DNA of 56,014 nt from an uncultured Woeseiaceae bacterium. GTDB taxonomy: Bacteria > Pseudomonadota > Gammaproteobacteria > Steroidobacterales > Woeseiaceae. The notes beneath the pieces are model-generated. The model did no database searches. It was given only the letters and a program-made list of their open reading frames with translations, and had not been told where the DNA came from. This document shows, in pieces, positions 49,184 through 56,014 of this stretch. The stretch lies in assembly GCA_905480215.1 (NCBI GenBank), contig CAJQPL010000060.1, positions 1 to 56,014 of the forward strand, in the 5' to 3' direction. The position numbers were made by a program, and so were the translations under genes. Positions within the stretch are counted from its first letter, which is position 1. Every line of letters starts with the position of its first letter.

Positions 49184-50653
49184 CTAGTTTAGAAAAATGG
49201 GTGCGAGTTTATAGGCAACGACTGATACCAGTACGATGCCTATGATATTCAATGCCATTCCGGCGCGAGCCATCCGCGGAATTGTCAGCATGCCGGAGCC
49301 AAACACGATCGCATTAGGTGGTGTTGCTACCGGCAACATAAAGGCGCAACTCGCAGCGAGGGTAACCGGAACCGCCAGAGCTATCGGATCATAGCCGGCT
49401 TGGATTGCGACGGCGCCAACAACCGGTAAGAAAGTTACAGTTGTCGCAACGTTGCTGGTCAGCTCTGTCAGGAAAATGATCAGCGTTGCGGTAACGACGA
49501 TGATCACAAGCAGTGGCCATGTACCAATGGTCTGGAGACTCGTCCCTAACCAGGCAGCCAGACCGGTTTGTGAAACTGCGGCTGCCAGTGACAGTCCGCC
49601 ACCGAACAAAATGATGACGCCCCATGGCAGCTGCTCAGCGTATTGCCAGCGCAGCAACAAAGGATCGGACTTTTCACCGCTGGGGACGACAAACAACATT
49701 ACGGCTCCCGCGATCGCAATGATTGAATCGTCGAGAGCGCTCAGCCCTGGCAACTCAACCAACAATTTCCGGAAAATCCACGCCAACGCTGTGACGCTAA
49801 AAATAATTGCAACGCGCGTTTCAGGAACAGTGATGGGACCCAAATCGGTTTTCATTTTCCGCAGCGCCGCACGACCTTCGTCGGAGGTCACAAAATTAAC
49901 TTTGAATACGATTCTCGTCAGCGCGAGCCACGCCAGCGGCAACATCGCAGCAGATAAGGGTAGGCCGACCAGCATCCAGTCTGAGAACGCAATGTTGATT
50001 TCGTAAGTGTCTTTCATGAACTGCGCAAGGATGACGTTCGGTGCAGTGCCTACCAGTGTCGCCATTCCGCCAATCGTCGAGCCATAGGCAACACCGAGTA
50101 GCAGCGAATATTGGAAATCCTCTTTATCGCGCTGATCCAGAGTCGTGACTGTATTGTGTATAACAGCAATGATCGAGATTGCGATTGGCAGCAGCATCAT
50201 TGTCGTTGATGTGTTCATGACCCACATGGATATCAACGCACTTGCGAGCATAAAGCCACCAACCAGAGAGCGCCCGTTACCACCAGCATATTGCAGGATA
50301 GTCAACGCAATTCTGCGGTGTAAACTCCAGCGCTGCATCGCGAATGCAATGATGAAACCGCCAAGAAACAAGTAAATAACCGGGCTGGAGTAGGGTGTAA
50401 CGGTCGCCTTTATTTCAGCGATACCAAACAATGGAAACAGTACGATAGGAAGCAAAGCGGTTGCGGCGATAGGCAATGCTTCGGTCGCCCACCAGATCGC
50501 CATTAAGATGCCAATGGCAGCGACTGCCCAAGCAGCAGCATCCAATCCTTGTGGCGCATCGCTTAGTAACATGATCACGCACAGCAGGGGTCCTAACAGC
50601 AAGCCAACTTTTTGACTGAGCGACCGTCCCTGTATAGATGCATCGTTACTCAA
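49184..50653 (-). CDS. DASS (SLC13) family sodium/anion symporter
   Basis: A 489-residue symporter with about 11-12 membrane helices. The two family motifs are MNTSTTMMLLPIAISII and ELTSNVATTVTFLPVVGAVAI, each forming half of the sodium/carboxylate site, with GGMATLVGTAPNVILAQFMKD and MLPVATPPNAIVFGSG as further conserved loops. Related proteins (SdcS, CitT-like) import C4-dicarboxylates, citrate, sulfate or phosphate with Na+. It starts about 16 bases before the FMN-binding gene, making an operon. The substrate is not resolvable from the sequence. Confidence 0.92.
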   Translation of the reverse strand: MSNDASIQGRSLSQKVGLLLGPLLCVIMLLSDAPQGLDAAAWAVAAIGILMAIWWATEALPIAATALLPIVLFPLFGIAEIKATVTPYSSPVIYLFLGGFIIAFAMQRWSLHRRIALTILQYAGGNGRSLVGGFMLASALISMWVMNTSTTMMLLPIAISIIAVIHNTVTTLDQRDKEDFQYSLLLGVAYGSTIGGMATLVGTAPNVILAQFMKDTYEINIAFSDWMLVGLPLSAAMLPLAWLALTRIVFKVNFVTSDEGRAALRKMKTDLGPITVPETRVAIIFSVTALAWIFRKLLVELPGLSALDDSIIAIAGAVMLFVVPSGEKSDPLLLRWQYAEQLPWGVIILFGGGLSLAAAVSQTGLAAWLGTSLQTIGTWPLLVIIVVTATLIIFLTELTSNVATTVTFLPVVGAVAIQAGYDPIALAVPVTLAASCAFMLPVATPPNAIVFGSGMLTIPRMARAGMALNIIGIVLVSVVAYKLAPIFLN

Positions 50654-50887
50654 GATGTTCTCGTTTTGCGTAGAAGATTAAGAATCGAAGGCTACCTGTT
50701 CTGACTCTGTTAGTCGTGTTTTTCGGGCAATTTTCAACAACCGTCTAAATGTAGTGGTTTTCTCGCCTTCCCATACTATATGTAGTAGCATTCCGCCGGT
50801 ACCAATCTGGTACGCACGGAGATGAGATGTAGGGACGCAAGTGCGCGAACTGCCATGCTGGATGCATGATTTGAAGGCGGGTGATAC

Positions 50888-51058
50888 GTGAAACCTCTCA
50901 ACACGTTACTCGAGCGACCATCTACCTGCATTTTGGTTGCAACCGACAACGAAGCCGTACGCGAACCAGGAACCGGAGTCATCCGAATTATTTGCAACAT
51001 TGATGTTTCTGTTAATTCGATAGCGATTCAGTGCCCGCCACCTGCATCTTCTGCTTAG
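50888..51058 (+). CDS. Candidate 56-residue small protein (or small RNA)
   Basis: In the 460-base space between the symporter and the cupin gene, a GTG at 50888 opens a 57-codon frame (VKPLNTLLERPSTCILVATD... PPASSA) ending three bases before a strong terminator. An AAGG lies ten bases upstream. No family is recognised. The terminator with no other upstream gene says that something short is transcribed here; it could equally be a noncoding RNA starting near 50780. The remaining bases, 50654-50887, show no gene. Confidence 0.35.
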   Translation: MKPLNTLLERPSTCILVATDNEAVREPGTGVIRIICNIDVSVNSIAIQCPPPASSA

Positions 51059-51061
51059 TAT

Positions 51062-51087
51062 GCCGCCCAGTTTCTGGGCGGCTTTTT
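51062..51087 (+). terminator. Rho-independent terminator of the small transcript
   Basis: GCCGCCCAG-TTT-CTGGGCGGC is a perfect 9-bp stem followed by a T-run. It precedes the cupin gene and cannot belong to it. The longest open frame of the cupin gene runs through it, which argues for the later start. Confidence 0.92.
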
Positions 51088-51113
51088 TAATTCTAAAAAG
51101 GAAGGCGTTGCTG

Positions 51114-51962
51114 ATGTCACGATCGAAGTTGTCATTGCTTGGATTTATTTCGCTAGTGGTCGGTGCATGCGCCAGCACCGCGCCGCAATTGCCATATCCC
51201 GCTTTCGTTCAAACCGATGAGCTCGAGGATATTTTCATGGCGAGTTTGCCAGGCGTCCGAGCTAAACAATTAGCCGGTGATCCGCAGACGCGCCGCTCGA
51301 GCAACCGAATCGACATACCTAGAGATTGGCAGGGAACGAGTGGCGGAGTACCGGGCCGTTCGATGGAGATTTTCGTAATTCGAGGTGAGATGACGATCGC
51401 AGATATCTCCTTAGGCAGCGGCGGCTACGCCTATCTTCCCGCAGGCTCGCTGGGATTCAATTTGGTCTCCGACGATGGCGCGCAGATTCTGTATTTCGTG
51501 AACGACACAGATCCTGATGCGATGATTCAATCGCCCATCATCATTGAAGGTGGGCTGCTTGAATGGGTGGATACGGCGAAGGTCGGCGTCAGCACTAAAG
51601 AGTTGCGAAACGATCCGGGCAACGGCTCGAAAACCTGGCTGGTCAGCGTTGCGACTGGTGCAGCGCTGGCTTGGGAGTCATCGACCGCGTTGCGCGAGGG
51701 ATATCTGATTACCGGTAACCAACAGTATTCCGAATGCGTAAATGGCGAGGTCGATACCTGGCAATATTCGCCCGGCGGCTATTTTTATCGACCAGCAAAT
51801 ACAATCAGCGGCGGTCCAGAGTCGGTGGCGCTGACGCAGTCAATTTGGTTTTTCCGCGAGACCAGCAAAGGTGATGTTAAGTCCTGGCCTGAATGCGTTT
51901 TGCCGCCGGAAGAGGTGCAAGCGCCGGAGGTACAGGTAGCGCCGGATGCAAGCGCATACTAA
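51114..51962 (+). CDS. Cupin-fold lipoprotein (DUF4437/ChrR-like)
   Basis: A 282-residue lipoprotein. ATG at 51114 follows AAGGAAGG and gives a signal ending in VVGACAST (lipidated Cys about 19). The mature part has two cupin-like halves (SMEIFVIRGEMTIADISLGSGGYAYLPAGSLGFNL, YLITGNQQYSECVNGEVDTWQYSPGGYFYRPANT) like the DUF4437 family. Metal-binding His residues of typical cupins are not evident, so catalysis is doubtful. It converges on the DCC-family gene with a four-base overlap. Role unknown; its outer surface is probably periplasmic. Confidence 0.78.
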   Translation: MSRSKLSLLGFISLVVGACASTAPQLPYPAFVQTDELEDIFMASLPGVRAKQLAGDPQTRRSSNRIDIPRDWQGTSGGVPGRSMEIFVIRGEMTIADISLGSGGYAYLPAGSLGFNLVSDDGAQILYFVNDTDPDAMIQSPIIIEGGLLEWVDTAKVGVSTKELRNDPGNGSKTWLVSVATGAALAWESSTALREGYLITGNQQYSECVNGEVDTWQYSPGGYFYRPANTISGGPESVALTQSIWFFRETSKGDVKSWPECVLPPEEVQAPEVQVAPDASAY

Positions 51963-52363
51963 AACTTTTTGTTATCGGGCAGGTCGAGGTTGTTGATCCG
52001 CGACTTGCCCAGAATTTTTAGAAGCAAATTGCGGCATGCGGCCAAAAGCGGGTAGATCAGCCGTGCCATGGTGGGTGATTTGAACAACCAATAAGCCAGG
52101 CGATCAACGATGCCCTGTCTTGAGCTCATTTTAGCAAGCTTATTTATGGCATCGCTGCCGTAATAAATCACGTCGTCAACCTTCAAGATCATGCCTTCGT
52201 CGATATCGAGACCGATTGCGGTGACTTCCTGCAGGACCTCCGACTCGTCACGGGCATCAACTCGCCGCAGTTTTCCGGCTGACTCAGCGACGCTGATTCG
52301 CTGGCAGTAAAACTCGCATGCCGGGCACTCACGATCGTAGAGGAGTTGAATGTCGTTTTTGAC
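51959..52363 (-). CDS. DCC-family thiol-disulfide oxidoreductase (DUF393), no canonical start
   Basis: The minus strand after the GbsR-like stop stays open, in the same frame, to 51959. It encodes LLYDRECPACEFYCQRI near the start, the DxxCxxC signature of DCC/DUF393 proteins, and about 134 residues in all, full family length. No ATG, GTG or TTG exists before the motif. The first codon with good spacing to the strong AGGAGG is GTC at 52363, and an ATT follows four codons later. The only ordinary start is the ATG at 52192, after the CxxC motif, which would leave a useless 77-residue tail. The gene is either translated from a rare start, reached by readthrough, or damaged. Confidence 0.6.
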   Translation of the reverse strand, partial: VKNDIQLLYDRECPACEFYCQRISVAESAGKLRRVDARDESEVLQEVTAIGLDIDEGMILKVDDVIYYGSDAINKLAKMSSRQGIVDRLAYWLFKSPTMARLIYPLLAACRNLLLKILGKSRINNLDLPDNKKF

Positions 52364-52372
52364 GGCCGCCTC

Positions 52373-52897
52373 CTAAGTCTTCACCAACTTCGTAATTTTG
52401 GTGCCGAGCGCCATCAGTTTCGTTAGCGTACTGGTTGGTATATTGCTGATCTGCTCATACCAGTCGCTGGTCGACTCGACAAAAATCAACATATTCTTGA
52501 TACGTTGCTTCGTCACCGGGTCGGTTTCTTTTTCAGTGTCGATTTCGGCGACACAGTCTTTCAGCATCGCAAGCGTAGGATTGAGCTCGCGTTGCTTGCG
52601 CTGTTCAATGATCACGCGAAATAGATCCCAGACTTCGTGGATTGATTCGAAGTAGTCGCGTCGATCCCCTAGAATATGAGTCATACGAACAAGGCCATAG
52701 CTTTGCAGTTCGCGAATGCTGGTGCTGACGTTTGAGCGAGCGACAGATAAGAGATCAACGATCTGGTCGGCATGTAGTGGTTCGGGGGACAGGTATAGCA
52801 ATGCCTGTATCTGAGCGACAGTTCGATTGGTGCCCCAGCGGGTGCCCATTTCGCCCCAGTGCAGCACATACTTCTCAACGGCGGGTGTCATTTTCAT
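52373..52897 (-). CDS. GbsR/MarR-like transcriptional regulator
   Basis: A 174-residue regulator. It opens with the GbsR-type stretch VEKYVLHWGEMGTRWGTNRTVAQIQALLYLSPEPLHADQIVDLLSVARSNVSTSIRELQSYGLVRM (winged helix-turn-helix). A C-terminal helical region follows (IEQRKQRELNPTLAMLKDCV, IKNMLIFVESTSDWYEQI) that probably dimerises. GbsR of Bacillus represses genes when choline is absent, but the ligand here is unknown. A perfect 16-bp palindrome lies 17 bases before its start, so it may be autoregulated. Its amber stop is followed in frame by the DCC reading. Confidence 0.85.
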   Translation of the reverse strand: MKMTPAVEKYVLHWGEMGTRWGTNRTVAQIQALLYLSPEPLHADQIVDLLSVARSNVSTSIRELQSYGLVRMTHILGDRRDYFESIHEVWDLFRVIIEQRKQRELNPTLAMLKDCVAEIDTEKETDPVTKQRIKNMLIFVESTSDWYEQISNIPTSTLTKLMALGTKITKLVKT

Positions 52898-52913
52898 CTG
52901 TTATTTCTCTTAT

Positions 52914-52929
52914 TTCTGTTATAACAGAA
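52914..52929. promoter_or_regulatory. Palindromic operator upstream of the GbsR-like gene
   Basis: TTCTGTTATAACAGAA is a perfect 16-bp palindrome, 17 bases from the regulator start. A partial repeat TCTGTTATTTCT lies at 52897-52908. Such AT-rich palindromes are typical MarR/GbsR operators. It is also near the 3' end of cmoB (52967), downstream of it. Confidence 0.65.
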
Positions 52930-52966
52930 GCTACGCCCGTAGCTATTCTAAAACAAGGTTTTTCAC

Positions 52967-53869
52967 TTATTTTGCCGTTGCGGTAACTACAGCTCTATGC
53001 GGCGCTGGCCAGCCTTCGACAGTTAGGGCCGGGTCATGCGGATCGAGTGCTTCTCGCAGGGACTCAAATGTCATCCACTCTGTGGAGCGCTGTTCCTCGA
53101 CCGTGGTCATTGATTGATCAATAATTTCGATATCCGAATAGCCACAATCGGCCATCCACTTCTTCAGTTGTGGAATGCTTGGCAGTAACCAGACATTGCG
53201 CATCCGCGCATATCGACTTTCAGGGGTCCTGGCTTCCACTTCACCGCCAGGGAGGTAGATCGTTTCCAATACCAACTGGCCACCCGGTCGCAGGGTTTCC
53301 CGCAACTGTTGCAAATGCTCAATTGGATTACGTTGGTGGTACAGCACACCCATAGAGAAGGTCGTGTCGAAGGCTTTCGCCGGCAGTGGCAGTTCGTGAA
53401 GCCGTACAGGTAATACGAAAACGTTTGAGCGCTTTTCGAATACATTGATAGCGAGAAATTGCATGACGAACAGCAAGCTTGGATCGATGCCGATCACACT
53501 GTCTGCGCCTGCATTCTGCATTTGAAGTGCGTAGTAGCCGTTTCCAGATCCAACGTCCAAAACATTGCGGCCATCTAGCGGTGCAATAGATTTGCTGACT
53601 CGATTCCACTTCAAATCGCTGCGCCATTCAGCGTCGATTTCGACGCCCGCTACACTAAATGGGCCCTTACGCCACGGTGAAAGGCTAAGCAGTTGTTCGC
53701 GAACCTTACCGGCTCCTGAATCCAGGCCGCTAACTGTGTTGCTCCATCTTTCGAAGTCGCCGTGCGCTGCAGGCGATAAACGCTCTTCGATCAAAGGCTC
53801 TATCGCTTGCAGCCAGTCTTCCAGATCCATACCGCGCAGGCAGGACGCGAGTGCAACGGTGTCGATCAT
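52967..53869 (-). CDS. cmoB: tRNA U34 carboxymethyltransferase
   Basis: A 300-residue class I methyltransferase-fold enzyme that moves the carboxymethyl group of carboxy-SAM onto 5-hydroxyuridine-34 to make cmo5U in tRNA. It shows MDLEDWLQAIEPLIEERLSPAAHGDFERW (the CmoB N-domain), IDAEWRSDLKWNRV, GRNVLDVGSGNGYYALQM and MGVLYHQRNPIEHLQQLRETLRPGGQLVLET. The ATG at 53869 is chosen because it overlaps the cmoA stop (ATGA); a longer form to 53911 is possible. Near full length (E. coli 323). Operon with cmoA. Confidence 0.94.
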   Translation of the reverse strand: MIDTVALASCLRGMDLEDWLQAIEPLIEERLSPAAHGDFERWSNTVSGLDSGAGKVREQLLSLSPWRKGPFSVAGVEIDAEWRSDLKWNRVSKSIAPLDGRNVLDVGSGNGYYALQMQNAGADSVIGIDPSLLFVMQFLAINVFEKRSNVFVLPVRLHELPLPAKAFDTTFSMGVLYHQRNPIEHLQQLRETLRPGGQLVLETIYLPGGEVEARTPESRYARMRNVWLLPSIPQLKKWMADCGYSDIEIIDQSMTTVEEQRSTEWMTFESLREALDPHDPALTVEGWPAPHRAVVTATAK

Positions 53870-54600
53870 CGAATTGCGATTATTGAAACGAAATTGAAAT
53901 ACCGCAGCCACACGGCTGTATGCCTGAATCCGGCGTTAGCCAAACGCTCACGATGTGCGCGCACCGTTTCCGGGATCAATACGTTTTCCAGTGCCGCTCT
54001 TTTTCGGCTGATTTCGAGCTGGCTGTAATTGTTGCGACGCTTGTGCTCGTGATAGAGATCTATGAGGAGCTCTTCCATCGCCGCATTTTCATCCACGACT
54101 TTCTCGGAGAGCACCAACAGACCGCCGTCATTCATGCCATCATAAATGGATCGCATGAGTGCATCTCGATCGTCCATCGCGAGAAACTGCAGCGTGTAGT
54201 TCAGTACCACCATCGACGCGTTTTCAATCTTAAGCTTGCGGATATCGTCTTCAATTACATCGACCGGCGTTTTTCGATCTGCCTGCCGATCGTCTTCCGC
54301 GATAATGCTTTTGCAACGCTCCGTCATAGCAGCAGCAGCATCCACCGCGACGATGCGGCAGCCAGACTTGTCGATTCCTTGGCGCATTGCGAGCGTCGCG
54401 GCACCCAGGGAGCATCCGAGGTCGTAGCAATTCGTAGCCGGCTGCACGTAGCGAGCAGCCAGAGACCCGATCGCTTCAATCGTTGCCGCATATCCCGGAA
54501 TCGAGCGCTTCAGCATATCCGGGAAAACTTTTGCGACCTCTTCATTGAAGCGAAATGGCTGTTCGCCCGTCATTTGGTCATAAATTTTGTCGGTGGTCAT
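53866..54600 (-). CDS. cmoA: Carboxy-SAM synthase
   Basis: A 244-residue SAM-binding protein that makes carboxy-S-adenosylmethionine from SAM and prephenate, the donor for CmoB. Visible: FNEEVAKVFPDMLKRSIPGYAATIEAIGSLAARYV, then YDLGCSLGAATLAMRQGI and NASMVVLNYTLQFLAMDDRDALMRSIYDGMNDGG, all as in CmoA. First gene of the cmoA-cmoB pair and divergent from the VanY-like peptidase. Confidence 0.95.
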   Translation of the reverse strand: MTTDKIYDQMTGEQPFRFNEEVAKVFPDMLKRSIPGYAATIEAIGSLAARYVQPATNCYDLGCSLGAATLAMRQGIDKSGCRIVAVDAAAAMTERCKSIIAEDDRQADRKTPVDVIEDDIRKLKIENASMVVLNYTLQFLAMDDRDALMRSIYDGMNDGGLLVLSEKVVDENAAMEELLIDLYHEHKRRNNYSQLEISRKRAALENVLIPETVRAHRERLANAGFRHTAVWLRYFNFVSIIAIR

Positions 54601-54630
54601 GGATGATTTTTATTCGGTACAATTCCGCCT

Positions 54631-55137
54631 ATGCTACGCGAACTTCACTTGGAACTTGGGATTCCTGATGACTACGGTCACGACGGGCTAAAGCCGGAAT
54701 ATGACGACGCGGTCAATCTGATCGACGTTGGGCCCAACTTTGTGGGCCGTATGCAGCGATTGAGCGTCATCACAGCCGCAAGTTGGCAGCAAATGCTGGC
54801 GGCGGCGAGCAGGGATGGCATTAGATTGATGATCGTCTCCGGGTTTCGCAGTATTGAATATCAAGCCAGCCTGATCCGCAAGAAACTCGATGCAGGACAA
54901 GAGCTTAGCGACATTTTGCAGGTCAATGCAGCGCCCGGTTTTAGCGAGCATCATAGCGGCCGAGCGATCGATATCGCGACGCCGGGGTCGCGGCCTTTGA
55001 CGGAGGAATTCGAGCAGACAGCAGCATTTGCCTGGCTCGAAAAAAATGCCGCGGAATTTGGATTTTCGATGACCTACCCACGCGATAACCCGCAGGGTTT
55101 TATCTACGAACCCTGGCACTGGGCGAAAGCAGACTAA
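54631..55137 (+). CDS. D-alanyl-D-alanine carboxypeptidase, VanY/PBP-like (MEROPS M15B)
   Basis: A 168-residue zinc peptidase of the VanY (M15B) type. SGFRSIEYQASLIRKKL, FSEHHSGRAIDIATPG (SxHxxGxAxD, zinc ligands His and Asp) and IYEPWHWAKAD (ExxH with the catalytic Glu and third zinc ligand) are all intact. It trims the terminal D-Ala of peptidoglycan stem peptides. No signal peptide is seen, so the protein is either cytoplasmic, acting on precursors, or exported otherwise. Divergent from cmoA with about 30 bases between starts. Confidence 0.87.
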   Translation: MLRELHLELGIPDDYGHDGLKPEYDDAVNLIDVGPNFVGRMQRLSVITAASWQQMLAAASRDGIRLMIVSGFRSIEYQASLIRKKLDAGQELSDILQVNAAPGFSEHHSGRAIDIATPGSRPLTEEFEQTAAFAWLEKNAAEFGFSMTYPRDNPQGFIYEPWHWAKAD

Positions 55138-55255
55138 GAATTCAGCGAGGCCAGGGCGGTTTTCGCGAGGTAGTAGCCTCAAATCCGCGTCGCCTAAGGC
55201 TTTCAGTGAGAACGGCGATGCGACGAAGAATATCAAAAAATCAGTCGTTTAGCTG

Positions 55256-55284
55256 TTGACAGTAGGGCAGGGTAATTAGACAAT
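55256..55284 (+). promoter_or_regulatory. Promoter of the tRNA-tuf operon
   Basis: TTGACA (55256-55261) with AGACAAT 16 bases later, then GCCCGGC before the tRNA-Tyr gene. The GC-rich stretch after the -10 is a stringent-control discriminator, usual for tRNA operons. Spacer and -10 are less than perfect. Confidence 0.6.
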
Positions 55285-55300
55285 GCCCGGCTTGCGTACC

Positions 55301-55385
55301 GGAGGGGTACTCAAGCGGTCAACGAGGGCAGACTGTAAATCTGCTGGCTATGCCTACGTAGGTTCGAATCCTACCCCCTCCACCA
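55301..55385 (+). tRNA. tRNA-Tyr (GTA), CCA encoded
   Basis: 85 bases: acceptor GGAGGGG pairs with CCCCTCC, anticodon GTA (55335-55337) in ACTGTAAAT, a long variable arm as in class II tRNAs, T-loop GGTTCGAATCC, and an encoded CCA. First of three tRNA genes ahead of tuf. Confidence 0.97.
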
Positions 55386-55613
55386 GATGATGGTGAGGTT
55401 GGGGAGATTCAGCCAGAGGCCAGCAACGCGGCGAAACAGACAGGAATAAATACTATCCAGACGGTTGGACTAAGCGAACTGTCAGGATTTTTGTACGCCG
55501 AAGAAAAGCCAGCGGCGCTGGCAGAAAAGGCGTTAGATGTCGGTCTTGTTTTAGACGCGAAGCGAACGATTGAGGATCATGTATATATAAGAGTCATGGT
55601 TCAGGACAGTTAA
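55386..55613 (+). other. Start-less open frame between tRNA-Tyr and tRNA-Gly
   Basis: Directly after the CCA of tRNA-Tyr, a frame without stop runs 75 codons (DDGEVGEIQPEASNAAKQ... LSGFLYAEEKPAALAEKALD... EDHVYIRVMVQDS) and then TAA. Composition looks like protein, but there is no ATG or GTG; the only start is a TTG at 55491, giving 40 residues. It may be a decayed gene or the 3' end of a foreign gene placed at the tRNA end. I do not recognise the sequence. Confidence 0.4.
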
Positions 55614-55624
55614 ATTAGATTGAG

Positions 55625-55698
<74 letters not shown>

Positions 55699-55725
55699 TA
55701 ATGGGCGGATGAAACGTATTGAATT

Positions 55726-55800
55726 GCCCACATAGCTCAGGGGCAGAGCACTTCCTTGGTAAGGAAGAGGTCCCCGGTTCAAATCCGGGTGTGGGCTCCA
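55726..55800 (+). tRNA. tRNA-Thr (GGT), CCA encoded
   Basis: 75 bases: acceptor GCCCACA pairs with TGTGGGC, anticodon GGT (55758-55760) in TTGGTAA, T-loop GGTTCAAATCC, encoded CCA. The last tRNA before tuf, as in E. coli thrT-tufB. Confidence 0.97.
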
Positions 55801-55873
55801 GATTAACGCTAGTAGGAGCGGCTTAAAACCGCGAAATTTGAACTTTTTAACATTAGGCGCAGGAATCGGAACA

Positions 55874-56014
55874 ATGTCTAAAGAGAAATTTGAAAGAAAC
55901 AAGCCGCACGTAAATGTCGGCACGATTGGTCACGTTGATCACGGTAAGACGACGCTGACAGCGGCACTGACGAAGTGCATGGCTGAGCTGCACGGTGGTG
56001 CGGTGTCGGCTTAC
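55874..56014 (+). CDS. tuf: Elongation factor Tu (5' part; runs off the window)
   Basis: The first 47 codons of EF-Tu: [20 protein letters not shown], then [12 protein letters not shown] with the P-loop GHVDHGKT. The GTPase brings aminoacyl-tRNA to the ribosome. The start is preceded by AGGAATCGGA. Its position after the three tRNA genes is the tufB arrangement. Confidence 0.97.
   Translation, partial: MSKEKFERNKPHVNVGTIGHVDHGKTTLTAALTKCMAELHGGAVSAY

Noticed and set aside
51060..51113. Longer start of the cupin lipoprotein
   Set aside because: The added part is a strong terminator hairpin; the ATG at 51114 has a ribosome site and gives a proper lipoprotein signal.

Overview
The window looks like chromosomal DNA of a gammaproteobacterium. 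It ends with the tRNA-Tyr / tRNA-Gly / tRNA-Thr / tuf string typical of that class and carries cmoA-cmoB, an OxyR with the family cysteine pair, and hslR. Many TonB receptors, lipoproteins and uptake systems suggest a free-living, probably aquatic, oligotrophic organism; a Woeseia-like lineage is a guess only.

Region 1 (1-11.2 kb) is mixed: a truncated NmrA-type protein, a phosphatase-like lipoprotein, a bactofilin bracketed by palindromic repeats, a TonB receptor, a signal-peptide SDR, a Gfo/Idh/MocA oxidoreductase, an NMT1/THI5-like binding lipoprotein, HslR, an alpha/beta hydrolase whose signal-peptide leader is cut by an amber codon, and a MatB-like acyl-CoA synthetase. Region 2 (11.2-19.8 kb) is a tight five-gene plus-strand operon (FAD monooxygenase, methyltransferase, small unknown protein, FAD-linked oxidase, NmrA reductase). 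It faces a minus-strand group of an MFS transporter, a coupled but broken SDR and an unknown protein, followed by a second signal-peptide SDR.

Region 3 (19.8-45.3 kb) is the most interesting part: a large catabolic locus that I do not recognise as a described pathway. It has two paralogous periplasmic proteins, each with a carboxypeptidase-regulatory-like N-domain, one c-type heme site at the same residue number, and a Vgb/SMP-30-like propeller. With them are a class IV aminotransferase, a CoA-acylating aldehyde dehydrogenase, a lipoprotein cytochrome c, hydantoinase B and A subunits, a ThDP-dependent enzyme, an acyl-CoA dehydrogenase and a TctCBA uptake system. Next come a PaoABC-like periplasmic aldehyde oxidoreductase with a Tat-lipoprotein 2Fe-2S subunit, a divergent cytochrome b561 unit, an isochorismatase-fold protein without the family cysteine, and a TonB receptor. 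An identical 16-bp motif, TGCCCACTATTGAGAC, lies 81-128 nt upstream of the three lead genes (19959, 24300, 42778). This ties the blocks into one inferred regulon: outer-membrane uptake, periplasmic oxidation, inner-membrane uptake, then cytoplasmic ring or amide opening and CoA-linked breakdown. The substrate is unknown.

Region 4 (45.3-56.0 kb) is mostly housekeeping and stress: OxyR beside a peroxiredoxin-glutaredoxin fusion, Ogt behind an Ada-domain relic, an FMN-binding protein, a DASS symporter, a cupin lipoprotein, a GbsR/MarR-like regulator with a palindromic operator, a DCC-family protein lacking a normal start codon, cmoB-cmoA, a VanY-like peptidase, and the tRNA-tuf operon.
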